Positions 1 through 5,491 of a stretch of 5,491 nt of DNA are shown here, in pieces. This stretch comes from Acidimicrobiales bacterium. Its GTDB lineage: Bacteria > Actinomycetota > Acidimicrobiia > Acidimicrobiales > Acidimicrobilacustridaceae. Position 1 is the stretch's first letter; the number at the start of each line of letters is the position of its first letter. The notes below the pieces were generated by a model. That model did no database searches, was not told where the DNA came from, and saw only the letters and a program-made list of their open reading frames with translations. Where the stretch lies: positions 1-5,491 of the forward strand of contig JALRFT010000031.1 of NCBI GenBank assembly GCA_023261915.1. Direction: 5' to 3'. Made by a program: the position numbers and the translations under genes.

Positions 1-567
1 CACCCGAGCGACCTCGGCACGGGGAACCCCGAGGGTGACTACGACTGGTTGGGTCGGTTGCAGGGTCTGAGGATCATCGACGGCGTTGAGCACCAATACC
101 CCAGTGGCGATCAGGGTTCCCTGCTCTCCGCCGACGGCGTAGACATCGACCCGATCGCCGGTAGCACCCACCGGCCCCACCCACTGTTCAGGCTCGAGCG
201 TTGCCGACACCGCAACGAGGTCTCCACCGACGGCTTGGCGAGGATCGGGACCCACCGATGAGGTCAGCACCTGCTGGCCAGGCACTAACGCCGCCGCCGT
301 CACCCCCGACGGCAACTCGTCGACCGAACCAACAGCGCCCAAGGCACGCGCCGTCGAGGGCACCTGACGGACCTCGGTGAGAGAGCCGATCTGGTCCACC
401 GGCGTGCCGGCCTCGATGGCGACCACGGCGACGAGGGTCGCCACGTCACCCGACTCGCTCCCCTGGGAAGAGCTCGTACCACCGACGAGCAACAACGCCC
501 CGAGTGCGGCCACCACGAAGGCGAGCAGTGGCGGACCTACCCGGCGGATTGATCGGTCGATACTCAT
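1..567 (-). CDS. cpaB: CpaB/RcpC-like Flp pilus assembly protein with SAF domain (partial, C-terminus off the left edge)
   Basis: The reading frame opens at ATG 567 and stays open for 189 codons to base 1, so the C-terminus is missing. The N-terminus is short and basic (RSIRR at 5-9), followed by a membrane helix at about residues 12-30. A SAF-like region follows at about 42-105: a strand (VATLVAVVAIEAGTPV), then LPSGVTAAALVPGQQVL, the usual pattern in CpaB/RcpC and flagellar FlgA-type proteins. Residues 115-160 resemble the RcpC part, with a GDRVDVYA motif at 137-144. In Tad systems this family sits at the membrane or cell wall and helps assemble the Flp pilus. In a Gram-positive-type envelope it cannot serve an outer-membrane secretin, so its exact role is inferred. 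The start overlaps the stop of the upstream tadG-like gene as ATGA (567-564), which supports both the start choice and co-translation. The family assignment is fairly sure; the symbol is by family only. Confidence 0.8.
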   Translation of the reverse strand, partial: MSIDRSIRRVGPPLLAFVVAALGALLLVGGTSSSQGSESGDVATLVAVVAIEAGTPVDQIGSLTEVRQVPSTARALGAVGSVDELPSGVTAAALVPGQQVLTSSVGPDPRQAVGGDLVAVSATLEPEQWVGPVGATGDRVDVYAVGGEQGTLIATGVLVLNAVDDPQTLQPTQPVVVTLGVPRAEVARV

Positions 568-1526
568 TCGGGACACACTCCTAGATTGTCGAAGGAACAC
601 ATAGAGAGAGCTGTGACACCCGCTGACAGCGAGCTCGGGGCACAACACGGCCCGGTCGACACAGCACGTCGGAACACCACGTCGACGTAGCGGCCGCTGG
701 CCGGCCCCGAGAGTCGGGAGCCGACGACGGTCACCGAGGCGAATGAGACGATGCTGAACTTGGCGTTCGCCCCTTCGAAGCGGGCGTTGTTGTAGAGCGG
801 AACGAAGATCGTCTGGCCATGCAGGGAATCGATGTTCAGCGACGGCGACGGAATGCCCGGATCACCGAAAAGATCCGATGGAGCAGTCACCTGCCCGGGG
901 TAGCCGGCAGTGATCCAGGCCTGGGTCTGAGCATTGGAATTTGAGCCACCGTCGAAATCGATCACGGCCCAGTTCCCCGGGACGCCCTGGGAGCAGGGGC
1001 CCTGATCAGCACTGAGGTTCACCCGATACACCTGCGAACTCGTGAACCCTGAGTTTCGCCACGCAGTGACCGCGGCGCTCCCGACGCACAGTGCAACCGG
1101 ACGCAGACCGCTAACTCCCGAGGTCGCCCCCAGGGAAACTGACGCCGTGGCGTCAACGGTGGTTGAGTCCCGCTGCAACAGGCCGGCGAAGAGCGTCTGG
1201 ACGGGAGCGTCGACAGCAACGTCAACCCGACCCGACGATGCTGTGCCGGCGCTAGAACACGCCACGTCGCCATCTGCGGCATTCGCGATGGCGATCTCGG
1301 TCACTGCCGCACCGCATGGAACCTCGCCCTCGGCCCAGCGGGCTGCCCCGGCGAATGCCCCGGCCTCCGCCGCCGCCTGAACCCGTTGACGCTCGACGAA
1401 GACCCGTCCACCGTCGACCACCACCGCGCCCACCATGAGCGTGGGAACGAGAGCCAGACCCACGATGGCTGTGACCGCACCGCGATCGCGACGGGTGTTG
1501 AGGCGAAGACGCTTCAGGACAGACAT
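564..1526 (-). CDS. TadG-like Flp pilus assembly membrane protein
   Basis: The protein has 320 residues from ATG 1526. The frame is open further upstream to 1700, but that part lies inside the TadE gene and reads as low-complexity shadow sequence, and the expected basic N-terminus directly follows ATG 1526. Residues 1-16 are basic and end in RRDRG; a membrane helix covers about 17-38 and leads into VVDGGRVFVERQRVQAAAEA, the conserved start of TadG-type proteins (putative Flp pilus-assembly TadG, N-terminal domain). Residues 40-320 should lie outside the membrane. Position +5 after Gly16 is Ile rather than Glu, so it does not look like a prepilin peptidase substrate. The C-terminal part contains GNWAVIDFDGG, often seen in this group, and has several cysteines including a CC pair and a CSF...VC stretch near the end. 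No von Willebrand domain is obvious. It overlaps the TadE gene by 13 bases and the next gene by 4. Confidence 0.82.
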   Translation of the reverse strand: MSVLKRLRLNTRRDRGAVTAIVGLALVPTLMVGAVVVDGGRVFVERQRVQAAAEAGAFAGAARWAEGEVPCGAAVTEIAIANAADGDVACSSAGTASSGRVDVAVDAPVQTLFAGLLQRDSTTVDATASVSLGATSGVSGLRPVALCVGSAAVTAWRNSGFTSSQVYRVNLSADQGPCSQGVPGNWAVIDFDGGSNSNAQTQAWITAGYPGQVTAPSDLFGDPGIPSPSLNIDSLHGQTIFVPLYNNARFEGANAKFSIVSFASVTVVGSRLSGPASGRYVDVVFRRAVSTGPCCAPSSLSAGVTALSMCSFDNLGVCPE

Positions 1527-1930
1527 TCGAACACCGCCGAGGCGGACAAGTTGACGGTGCGGTCGCCCAGGAGCGGAATGCTGACCTGTCGGGGCAGCTG
1601 CAGAGTGACTGCACTTTCCGGGCCTGGGCATGCTGCCGTCTCCTGACAGGTCGTGGAACCACCACTGAGCCCGTTGACACGGGTGAGTGCCGTCGAACAC
1701 GCCGAGCCCGACACCAGTGATCCCGCCCGGGCGCCGTCCCGCGCCGCTGACTGCAGCTGGAGATGGTCGACATAGACCAGTCCGGCCACAACAACGGCGA
1801 ACAGGACGGCGAGGAGTACCGGGAGCACGAGAGCGAACTCAACGGCCGCTGCACCCCGATCACGCCGCAGGCGGCGGGATGCAACGTGGACTGAGCGATG
1901 ATCCTGTGCCCCCGAGGGGCACGGGCTCAC
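1514..1930 (-). CDS. tadE: TadE-type minor pilin / pseudopilin
   Basis: The protein has 138 residues from GTG 1930. This is the only ATG, GTG or TTG in frame before the conserved region, and it overlaps the Flp stop as GTGA (1930-1927), pointing to translational coupling; no separate Shine-Dalgarno sequence is visible. A basic stretch RRLRRDRG (19-26) is followed by AAAVEFALVLPVLLAVLF, the TadE signature, with a membrane helix at about 27-52. Glu31 lies five residues after Gly26 and Phe32 follows, matching the prepilin peptidase pattern known for TadE pseudopilins, so cleavage after Gly26 is predicted. Next comes HLQLQSAARDGARAG (56-70), also typical. The remaining 70 residues are exported and hold four cysteines (SAC, TTC, AAC and FEC), which could form disulfides. 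The family role is a minor pilin needed for Flp fibre assembly. Confidence 0.88.
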   Translation of the reverse strand: MSPCPSGAQDHRSVHVASRRLRRDRGAAAVEFALVLPVLLAVLFAVVVAGLVYVDHLQLQSAARDGARAGSLVSGSACSTALTRVNGLSGGSTTCQETAACPGPESAVTLQLPRQVSIPLLGDRTVNLSASAVFECLS

Positions 1931-2106
1931 GGGAGGATCGAGTCGAAGAGATCCCCGATGCGGCCACCGAGGGCGAGCGCAGCAATGGCGACGACACCGA
2001 CGATGCCGGCCAGAAGTACGCCATATTCGGCGGCGGTTGCACCCTCATCGGCGCTGGAACGCACACCGGCGAGCAGGGACTGCATCTTCACAAAAAGCTT
2101 GGTCAT
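1927..2106 (-). CDS. flp: Flp-type major pilin (type IVb prepilin)
   Basis: The prepilin has 59 residues from ATG 2106. The frame is open up to 2151, but ATG 2106 is preceded by a strong Shine-Dalgarno sequence (GGGAGGG) at a good distance and gives the short hydrophilic leader usual for Flp. The leader ends SSADEG; the predicted cleavage is after Gly22, leaving ATAAEYGVLLAGIVGVVAIA, with Glu27 and Tyr28 at +5 and +6, the hallmark of the Flp family. The mature pilin would be 37 residues: a long hydrophobic helix (about 29-47) and a short tail, GGRIGDLFDSILP. Flp subunits are processed by a TadV-type peptidase and polymerise into thin bundled adhesive pili. It is the first gene of the pilus operon after a 177-base non-coding leader, as expected for the most abundant product. 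Confidence 0.93.
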   Translation of the reverse strand: MTKLFVKMQSLLAGVRSSADEGATAAEYGVLLAGIVGVVAIAALALGGRIGDLFDSILP

Positions 2107-2111
2107 GGTTT

Positions 2112-2118
2112 CCCTCCC
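2112..2118 (-). promoter_or_regulatory. Strong ribosome binding site of flp
   Basis: On the minus strand GGGAGGG precedes ATG 2106 with a five-base spacer (GAAACC follows the GGGAGG core). It is the clearest Shine-Dalgarno sequence of the pilus operon and decides the start against the open frame upstream to 2151. The downstream pilus genes overlap and lack comparable sites. Confidence 0.75.
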
Positions 2119-2156
2119 GGGATGATTCGGACGCCCCAATGGCCCCCTCATCCGGG
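2116..2156 (-). promoter_or_regulatory. Possible leader hairpin that covers part of the flp ribosome binding site
   Basis: In the minus-strand transcript CCCGGATG (2156-2149) can pair with CATCCCGGG (2124-2116): five pairs, a one-base C bulge, then three pairs, enclosing a 24-base loop. The last GGG is also the first half of the Shine-Dalgarno sequence of the pilin gene. If the transcript begins upstream of 2156, this could tune pilin translation. The pairing is read directly from the bases; a regulatory role is inference, and GC-rich DNA forms such helices readily by chance. Confidence 0.3.
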
Positions 2157-2189
2157 TAATCGCCCACGGCGCCCGAAGTGTTACAGCCG

Positions 2190-2221
2190 GGGCGAAAATA
2201 TTTCGGAAATCTCACGAATTC
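2190..2221 (-). promoter_or_regulatory. AT-rich patch with overlapping inverted repeats; candidate flp promoter or operator region
   Basis: This is an AT-rich spot about 90-115 bases before the pilin start. On the plus strand CGAAAATATTTCG (2193-2205) has five-base arms around three bases, and ATTTCGGAAAT (2200-2210) has five-base arms around one base; the two overlap. On the minus strand TATTTT (2200-2195) fits a loose actinobacterial -10 element (TAnnnT), but I find no good -35 hexamer at the right distance. The location suits a promoter or regulator site for the pilus operon; this is an inference. Confidence 0.3.
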
Positions 2222-2260
2222 ATGCCCTACGCAGGAATCGCCGTCTTTTCGAGCCGTATT

Positions 2261-2284
2261 GGGGCGGTCCGATCAGCCCCCGCC
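2261..2284 (-). terminator. Possible weak terminator hairpin after the 61-residue membrane protein gene
   Basis: Just after the TAG stop at 2286-2284 the transcript reads GGGGC (2280-2276), a ten-base spacer, then GCCCC (2265-2261); an alternative pairing is GGCGG (2284-2280) with CCGCC (2267-2263). Stems are only five pairs and no run of U follows, so intrinsic termination is uncertain. The position, between a gene end and the separate pilin leader, is the main support. Confidence 0.25.
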
Positions 2285-2469
2285 TAGATCGAGGTCACCA
2301 AGGCCACGACAAACCAGAGAATGATCACAAGCAGGCCGGAAAGCAGCGCCAGCCGCAGTAGCAACCCCACGAATTGCAGGCACCCGGTGACACCACCCAC
2401 CGGCTCTTCAACCTCAATCTCGTCGGGCACCTCGTCCCCGTCACTGCCGTCGATGAACGAGCCAGCCAT
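2284..2469 (-). CDS. Small acidic single-pass membrane protein, function unknown
   Basis: The protein has 61 residues from ATG 2469. I do not recognise the family. The N-terminal half is strongly acidic (DGSDGDEVPDEIEVEEPV, about 8-25) and should be cytoplasmic and flexible. A glycine-rich joint with one Cys (GGVTGC, 25-30) leads to a hydrophobic helix that fills the C-terminus (about 33-60, with a single Arg at about 39), ending in VTSI. This is a tail-anchor-like layout without a signal peptide. No clear Shine-Dalgarno sequence is visible. It starts 32 bases after the stop of the acetyltransferase fusion gene and is followed by the non-coding pilin leader, so it is probably the last gene of the upstream group. 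The clean split between charged and hydrophobic halves argues for a real gene rather than a chance frame, but the function cannot be stated. Confidence 0.6.
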   Translation of the reverse strand: MAGSFIDGSDGDEVPDEIEVEEPVGGVTGCLQFVGLLLRLALLSGLLVIILWFVVALVTSI

Positions 2470-2482
2470 GGCTGCAGGTATG

Positions 2483-2500
2483 CCGCTGCCGTGACAGCGG
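2483..2500 (-). other. Short inverted repeat in the gap between the fusion gene and the 61-residue gene
   Basis: CCGCTG (2500-2495 on the minus strand) and CAGCGG (2488-2483) form a six-pair stem with a six-base loop, beginning one base after the codon TGA at 2504-2502. There is no U run, so it is a poor intrinsic terminator; it could stabilise or partly attenuate the transcript between the two genes. The structure is seen; the role is a guess. Confidence 0.25.
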
Positions 2501-2501
2501 G

Positions 2502-3995
2502 TCAGTCCTCGGTGGGCAGCGCAGCAAGAATCTGCTGCCGTTGCGCGGCCCGACGCCGCAGCCGCACAGCGGCGTCACCGAGCTGACGAGCCTGGCTGAT
2601 GATCATGTGGGCCAGTTCCTCGACCGACTCGTCGGCATACTGCCAATCCGAATCATCGACATCAGGGTCGGCCAACCACTGCAGCACCAGAGCATCGCCC
2701 AACTCGCCAAAGTCGGGAATGAGCGACGCAAACCCGAGACACAGTGGTCCCAGTCCGGCGCCGATGGACACCAGTGCCTCCTGATTGGCAGGGAGGAACA
2801 CCATCGTCATCTCCGCTCCGGCCCGACGGAGTTGGCTGAGACTGTCGTCGAGCACATCGATGAGATCACTGCCGACGACCGGGACGATGATCTCCCCTCG
2901 ACGGTTCAGCGCGTTGAACGACGACTGGACGACCGATGTGACCGGGACCTCAGGACCGCGCCCTGGCTCTCCGAGCTGACGGGGCCAGCCAGAACGTTCG
3001 ACTACCCGTCGGGCGATGGGCTCATACAGCGGTGGCACCCACAGGGTTGCGGGCGATAGTGGCAGCAACGGGCTGTACATCAGGGTCAGCGAGGGCCGTT
3101 GGATCGTCACCCCATCGGTGATGCCGACCTGTTGGAGAGGAGCGACGACGTTGAGGTACACCCCCACATGGGTCGCTCCCTCACGCAGGGCGATCTTCTG
3201 CGTGGCGGGATGGGTCAACACCGGTTCACGTAACCGGCCCCGGACGCCGTCCGCCTTGAGCCGCTCGAGCAACCGGTCGCCGAGCTTCGCGGCGAGACCT
3301 CGCCCACGAAAACGGGGGTCGGTGACCGTGCCCCCGGTCTCCACTACCCCGTCGGCGACCGTCACGGCACCCCAGTGGGCAGCGATCTCCCCGTCATCGG
3401 TGATCGCCACCTCGCCAATGCGACGTCCGGAAGTGAGTGCGGCAGCAATGCGGTCGGGGAAGTACATGGAGGCGTCGGGATAGGACCAGCCGTAGCAGCG
3501 ATAGATGCACCGGGTCAGCGCCGCGGCATCCTCGGGAAGAAAGGAACGCACGGTGACAGGTACATCGGTGGCGGGGACGTCCTCGCCGAGAACCTCGAGG
3601 CCCTCTTCGTCAAAGAGACGATCATGGGCGTCGAGGGGCACCCGGATCGTGAGCTGGTTGCCGAGACCATCGCTCCCGCCCGTGACTCCGGTGGCGAGAC
3701 CGAGATCGACGAGTGAAAGCACCTCGGCCGGGGGACCAGTGGTCGGCTCCCCCGTGTCGTGCAGCGTGACTTCCAGTTCCGTGCCGTCGAGTACGACCCG
3801 AAGTTCCAGCGTCGCCGATTCGGGATCCACCGTGCAGCGGCGGGTGGCGTCAACGGCAGCGATCCGGATAGCGAGAGCGGCGACATCGGCGCCACCCCCA
3901 TGGGCGGCTGCGGCGGCCCGTGCCACCTCGGCGAGCATGGCCGCCCCAACAGCCCCCACGGGAACCGATGCGTCGACGATTGCTGGAGCGGCCAT
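2502..3995 (-). CDS. Fusion protein: degenerate RsbW-like ATPase fold, GNAT acetyltransferase, unknown C-terminal region
   Basis: The protein has 497 residues from ATG 3995, which lies nine bases after the stop of the upstream gene; no strong Shine-Dalgarno sequence is visible. Residues 1-125 resemble the anti-sigma-factor kinase (RsbW-type, GHKL) fold: a strand pair LELRVVLDG...LEVTLHDTGEP (63-84) with a G1-like Asp80, and GSDGLGNQLTIRVPL (107-121) as a G2-like box. The helix that should carry the N-box Glu and Asn reads AIRIAAVDATRR (about 42-53), without either residue, so kinase activity is doubtful. Residues about 146-290 are a GNAT N-acetyltransferase domain with VRSFLPEDAAAL at the start and the acetyl-CoA pyrophosphate loop RFRGRGLAAKL (228-238, RxxGxG). 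Residues about 300-497 match nothing I recognise; they contain an alpha/beta-looking stretch and a Gln/Arg-rich C-terminal helix. The acyl acceptor is unknown. GHKL-GNAT fusions may act in sensing or in regulating partner proteins, but this is inference. Confidence 0.8.
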   Translation of the reverse strand: MAAPAIVDASVPVGAVGAAMLAEVARAAAAAHGGGADVAALAIRIAAVDATRRCTVDPESATLELRVVLDGTELEVTLHDTGEPTTGPPAEVLSLVDLGLATGVTGGSDGLGNQLTIRVPLDAHDRLFDEEGLEVLGEDVPATDVPVTVRSFLPEDAAALTRCIYRCYGWSYPDASMYFPDRIAAALTSGRRIGEVAITDDGEIAAHWGAVTVADGVVETGGTVTDPRFRGRGLAAKLGDRLLERLKADGVRGRLREPVLTHPATQKIALREGATHVGVYLNVVAPLQQVGITDGVTIQRPSLTLMYSPLLPLSPATLWVPPLYEPIARRVVERSGWPRQLGEPGRGPEVPVTSVVQSSFNALNRRGEIIVPVVGSDLIDVLDDSLSQLRRAGAEMTMVFLPANQEALVSIGAGLGPLCLGFASLIPDFGELGDALVLQWLADPDVDDSDWQYADESVEELAHMIISQARQLGDAAVRLRRRAAQRQQILAALPTED

Positions 3996-4004
3996 AACGG
4001 GTGT

Positions 4005-4688
4005 CTAGGTCAGGGCCGTGAACCCGGTCCAGCCGAGATAGACAGCGAACCCGAGTGAGACCACGATGCCGACCGTCCGATTGTGGGTACGCAGCCACTC
4101 GCTGAGCCGGGCCAGAACTGCCGGTCCACGCTTGCCCATGGTGCCGAGGGCAACGAGAGGCACATACGACGGCAGCAAGACGATGACAGCAACGGTCACG
4201 TAGAGCAGGGCGGTCGACGACGGTGCGAGGCCCGCCGTGGCGATCTCGTGCATGGCGGGAATGAGCAGGACGAGCGTCGTGGTGTTGGCGACCATGGCGG
4301 CCACCCCGAGAAGGAAGTAGCGGGCGAGATGACGCGGCTGAGGTACATCGCTGCCCTGCTCGGGGGGTGGTTCGGTGGTATCACCATGGGATCCAAGAGC
4401 AAGGCGCACGGCCGAGGCGACGAGCAACAGCGCCAGAACCACTCTGATCCACCCACCCACGACATCACTCGTGTCTGACGACACATCGCCGGCTGACGTG
4501 CGGTGATCGGCAAGGACGACCACCACGGTGACGACGGCCACGACGGCGATGTTGGCGACGAGCACCATCAGCGACCGGGCCACCGGGTGCCATCGTGACG
4601 CCAGAGTGGCCAACTGGAGGATCACGATCATGGGGCTGATCGCACCGCCGAGGGCGAGAGGGAGAACAGTGAGGAACGTGCTACCCAT
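4005..4688 (-). CDS. GAP/SfLAP family six-helix membrane protein (LysE-like transporter fold)
   Basis: The protein has 227 residues from ATG 4688. Six hydrophobic helices are visible at about 5-29, 36-60, 77-99, 121-145, 157-182 and 203-226. The first helix holds LPLALGGAISPMIVILQLA, with the GxxxSP pattern near its middle typical of the actinobacterial GAP family (sulfolipid-1-addressing protein, Sap-like, related to LysE-type exporters). A hydrophilic, acidic and proline-rich loop (about 100-120, TTEPPPEQGSDVPQP) divides it into two three-helix halves, and the fourth helix carries VANTTTLVLLIP. In mycobacteria relatives help move cell-surface glycolipids; the substrate here is unknown. It starts 32 bases after the upstream dehydrogenase and ends nine bases before the acetyltransferase fusion, so co-transcription is likely. 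No clear Shine-Dalgarno sequence precedes the start. Family membership is judged from the overall pattern, not from a search. Confidence 0.7.
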   Translation of the reverse strand: MGSTFLTVLPLALGGAISPMIVILQLATLASRWHPVARSLMVLVANIAVVAVVTVVVVLADHRTSAGDVSSDTSDVVGGWIRVVLALLLVASAVRLALGSHGDTTEPPPEQGSDVPQPRHLARYFLLGVAAMVANTTTLVLLIPAMHEIATAGLAPSSTALLYVTVAVIVLLPSYVPLVALGTMGKRGPAVLARLSEWLRTHNRTVGIVVSLGFAVYLGWTGFTALT

Positions 4689-4720
4689 GGCGTCAGGCTA
4701 GGCGGTGACCGGCAGGTCGA

Positions 4721-5473
4721 TCAGTCCCGTCGACGGGCGTCGAACTGCACGTCACACAGATCGATGCCGGGGTGATCGAGGGCCGTGGCGAGCACCTCGG
4801 CCAGTGCCACACCCACATCGTCGGTCGCCATGAACCCCCCGGGAATGGCCTGGGTGCCCCACGCATCGAGTGCCTCAGCGAGCAGATCAGAACCCATATG
4901 GTCACCGAACTCGGTGGGAAACGTATTGCCCATCACGATGCGCAGAAACCGCCGGGTGGGGTGCTCAAGACGCCAGGTTCGGATGCACTGGTCGAGAGCG
5001 GCTTTCGTCGAGGAGTACGAGGCAAAGATGGGGTTGGCGTCGATCACCGTGCGTGACGACACGAATGCCACCACTCCGTCAGGGTCGAGATGGGCGAGTG
5101 CGGCAGCGGTGGCGTGGTTGGCCCCGAGAACATTGACGGCGAACATGTCAGCCCACACGGCCGGGTCAGTGTCCACGAGCCTCTGCAATACGCCATACCC
5201 GGCCGCGTACACCATGGCGTCAAGGCCTCCCATGGCCTCAACGGCGCCGTTCGTCACGGCTCGGGCTGCGTCAGCGTCGGTGCTGTCACCAACGAGGGCG
5301 GTGCCCGCACCCATCTCTGCCACCAGCGCCTCAAGCCGTTCGACCCGTCGGGCTGAGATCGCCACCTGACCGCCGCCGGCGACCACGGCGCGAGCGAGTG
5401 CAGCACCAATACCCGACGACGCTCCAACGATGAGTACCCGACGACCGGTGAGCAGGTCTGGTTGCATGCTCAC
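4721..5473 (-). CDS. Short-chain dehydrogenase/reductase (SDR), classical type
   Basis: The protein has 250 residues, the usual classical SDR length. It has the Rossmann cofactor loop GASSGIG (17-23), SARR after the second strand (40-43; basic residues here favour NADP(H)), Asp63 in VGDSTD for adenine contact, YAAG (89-92, the NAG-like motif), Asn114 in FAVNVLG, catalytic Ser139/140 in VAFVSS, and Tyr153-x-x-x-Lys157 (YSSTK). The catalytic set is therefore complete. The C-terminal substrate-binding part (about 180-250) is not diagnostic, so the substrate, an alcohol or ketone, is unknown. GTG 5473 is chosen because GGAGG (5485-5481) lies seven bases before it; ATG 5467, two codons in, would be 13 bases away. 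It is the first complete gene of the right-hand group, and whether it opens the operon cannot be seen because the window ends 18 bases upstream. Confidence 0.92.
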   Translation of the reverse strand: MSMQPDLLTGRRVLIVGASSGIGAALARAVVAGGGQVAISARRVERLEALVAEMGAGTALVGDSTDADAARAVTNGAVEAMGGLDAMVYAAGYGVLQRLVDTDPAVWADMFAVNVLGANHATAAALAHLDPDGVVAFVSSRTVIDANPIFASYSSTKAALDQCIRTWRLEHPTRRFLRIVMGNTFPTEFGDHMGSDLLAEALDAWGTQAIPGGFMATDDVGVALAEVLATALDHPGIDLCDVQFDARRRD

Positions 5474-5480
5474 GACGACA

Positions 5481-5485
5481 CCTCC
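5481..5485 (-). promoter_or_regulatory. Ribosome binding site of the SDR gene
   Basis: GGAGG on the minus strand lies seven bases before GTG 5473 and thirteen before ATG 5467, which favours the GTG start. Confidence 0.7.
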
Positions 5486-5491
5486 GGCGCG

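Noticed and set aside
1527..1700. Extended N-terminus of the TadG-like gene, starting at 1700
   Set aside because: The extra 58 residues are the TadE gene read in another frame, have no family features, and would place the membrane helix far from the N-terminus. ATG 1526 gives the normal basic start.
1252..1884. Minus-strand open frame of 210 codons over TadE and the TadG-like N-terminus
   Set aside because: It is in a different frame from two well-supported family members and shows the Arg/Ser/Gly/Cys-rich composition of a GC-driven shadow frame.
2107..2151. Longer Flp start at 2151
   Set aside because: It adds 15 residues to the leader and ignores the strong ribosome binding site just before ATG 2106.
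2132..2266. Nine-base inverted repeat CGCCCCAAT (2132-2140) / ATTGGGGCG (2258-2266)
   Set aside because: The arms are 117 bases apart in GC-rich DNA and no mobile gene or target duplication lies between them; probably chance, at best a long-range leader pairing.
1687..2361. Plus-strand open frame of 224 codons
   Set aside because: It runs antisense through TadE, Flp and the non-coding leader, has arginine/proline/glycine-rich low-complexity composition, and no recognisable domain.
2541..3483. Plus-strand open frames of 172 and 155 codons antisense to the fusion gene
   Set aside because: They carry no domain signature, while the minus-strand frame has clear GNAT and GHKL-like motifs.

Overview
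The window looks like chromosomal DNA from a high-GC actinobacterium. The evidence is high G+C throughout, densely packed genes that all lie on the minus strand, GTG starts, short or overlapping gene junctions, and a Tad/Flp pilus gene set of the compact actinobacterial kind. Acidimicrobiia is one possibility, but I cannot fix the taxon from the sequence alone.

Reading in the direction of transcription (from high to low coordinates), the right part (5473-2284) has four closely spaced genes. They are a short-chain dehydrogenase/reductase (5473-4721), a six-helix membrane protein of the GAP/SfLAP type (4688-4005), a 497-residue fusion (3995-2502) of a degenerate RsbW-like ATPase fold, a GNAT acetyltransferase domain and an unrecognised C-terminal region, and a 61-residue acidic protein with one C-terminal membrane helix (2469-2284). 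The gaps are 32, 9 and 32 bases, so they could form one operon, although no shared pathway is evident.

A 177-base non-coding stretch (2107-2283) separates this group from the pilus genes. It holds a possible terminator hairpin, an AT-rich patch with two overlapping inverted repeats, and a possible hairpin that would partly cover the ribosome binding site of the pilin gene.

The left part (2106-1) is the start of a Tad pilus operon: Flp major pilin, a TadE-type minor pilin, a TadG-like membrane protein, and the first 189 codons of a CpaB/RcpC-like SAF-domain protein that runs off the left edge. Successive genes overlap by 4, 13 and 4 bases, which suggests translational coupling. The products would build and anchor a thin adhesive surface pilus. 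The motor and platform genes (tadZ, tadA, tadB, tadC) and the prepilin peptidase are not in the window; they would be expected beyond the left edge or elsewhere.

I see no RNA genes, mobile elements, CRISPR arrays or convincing plus-strand genes. The most unusual item is the three-part ATPase-like/GNAT fusion protein.
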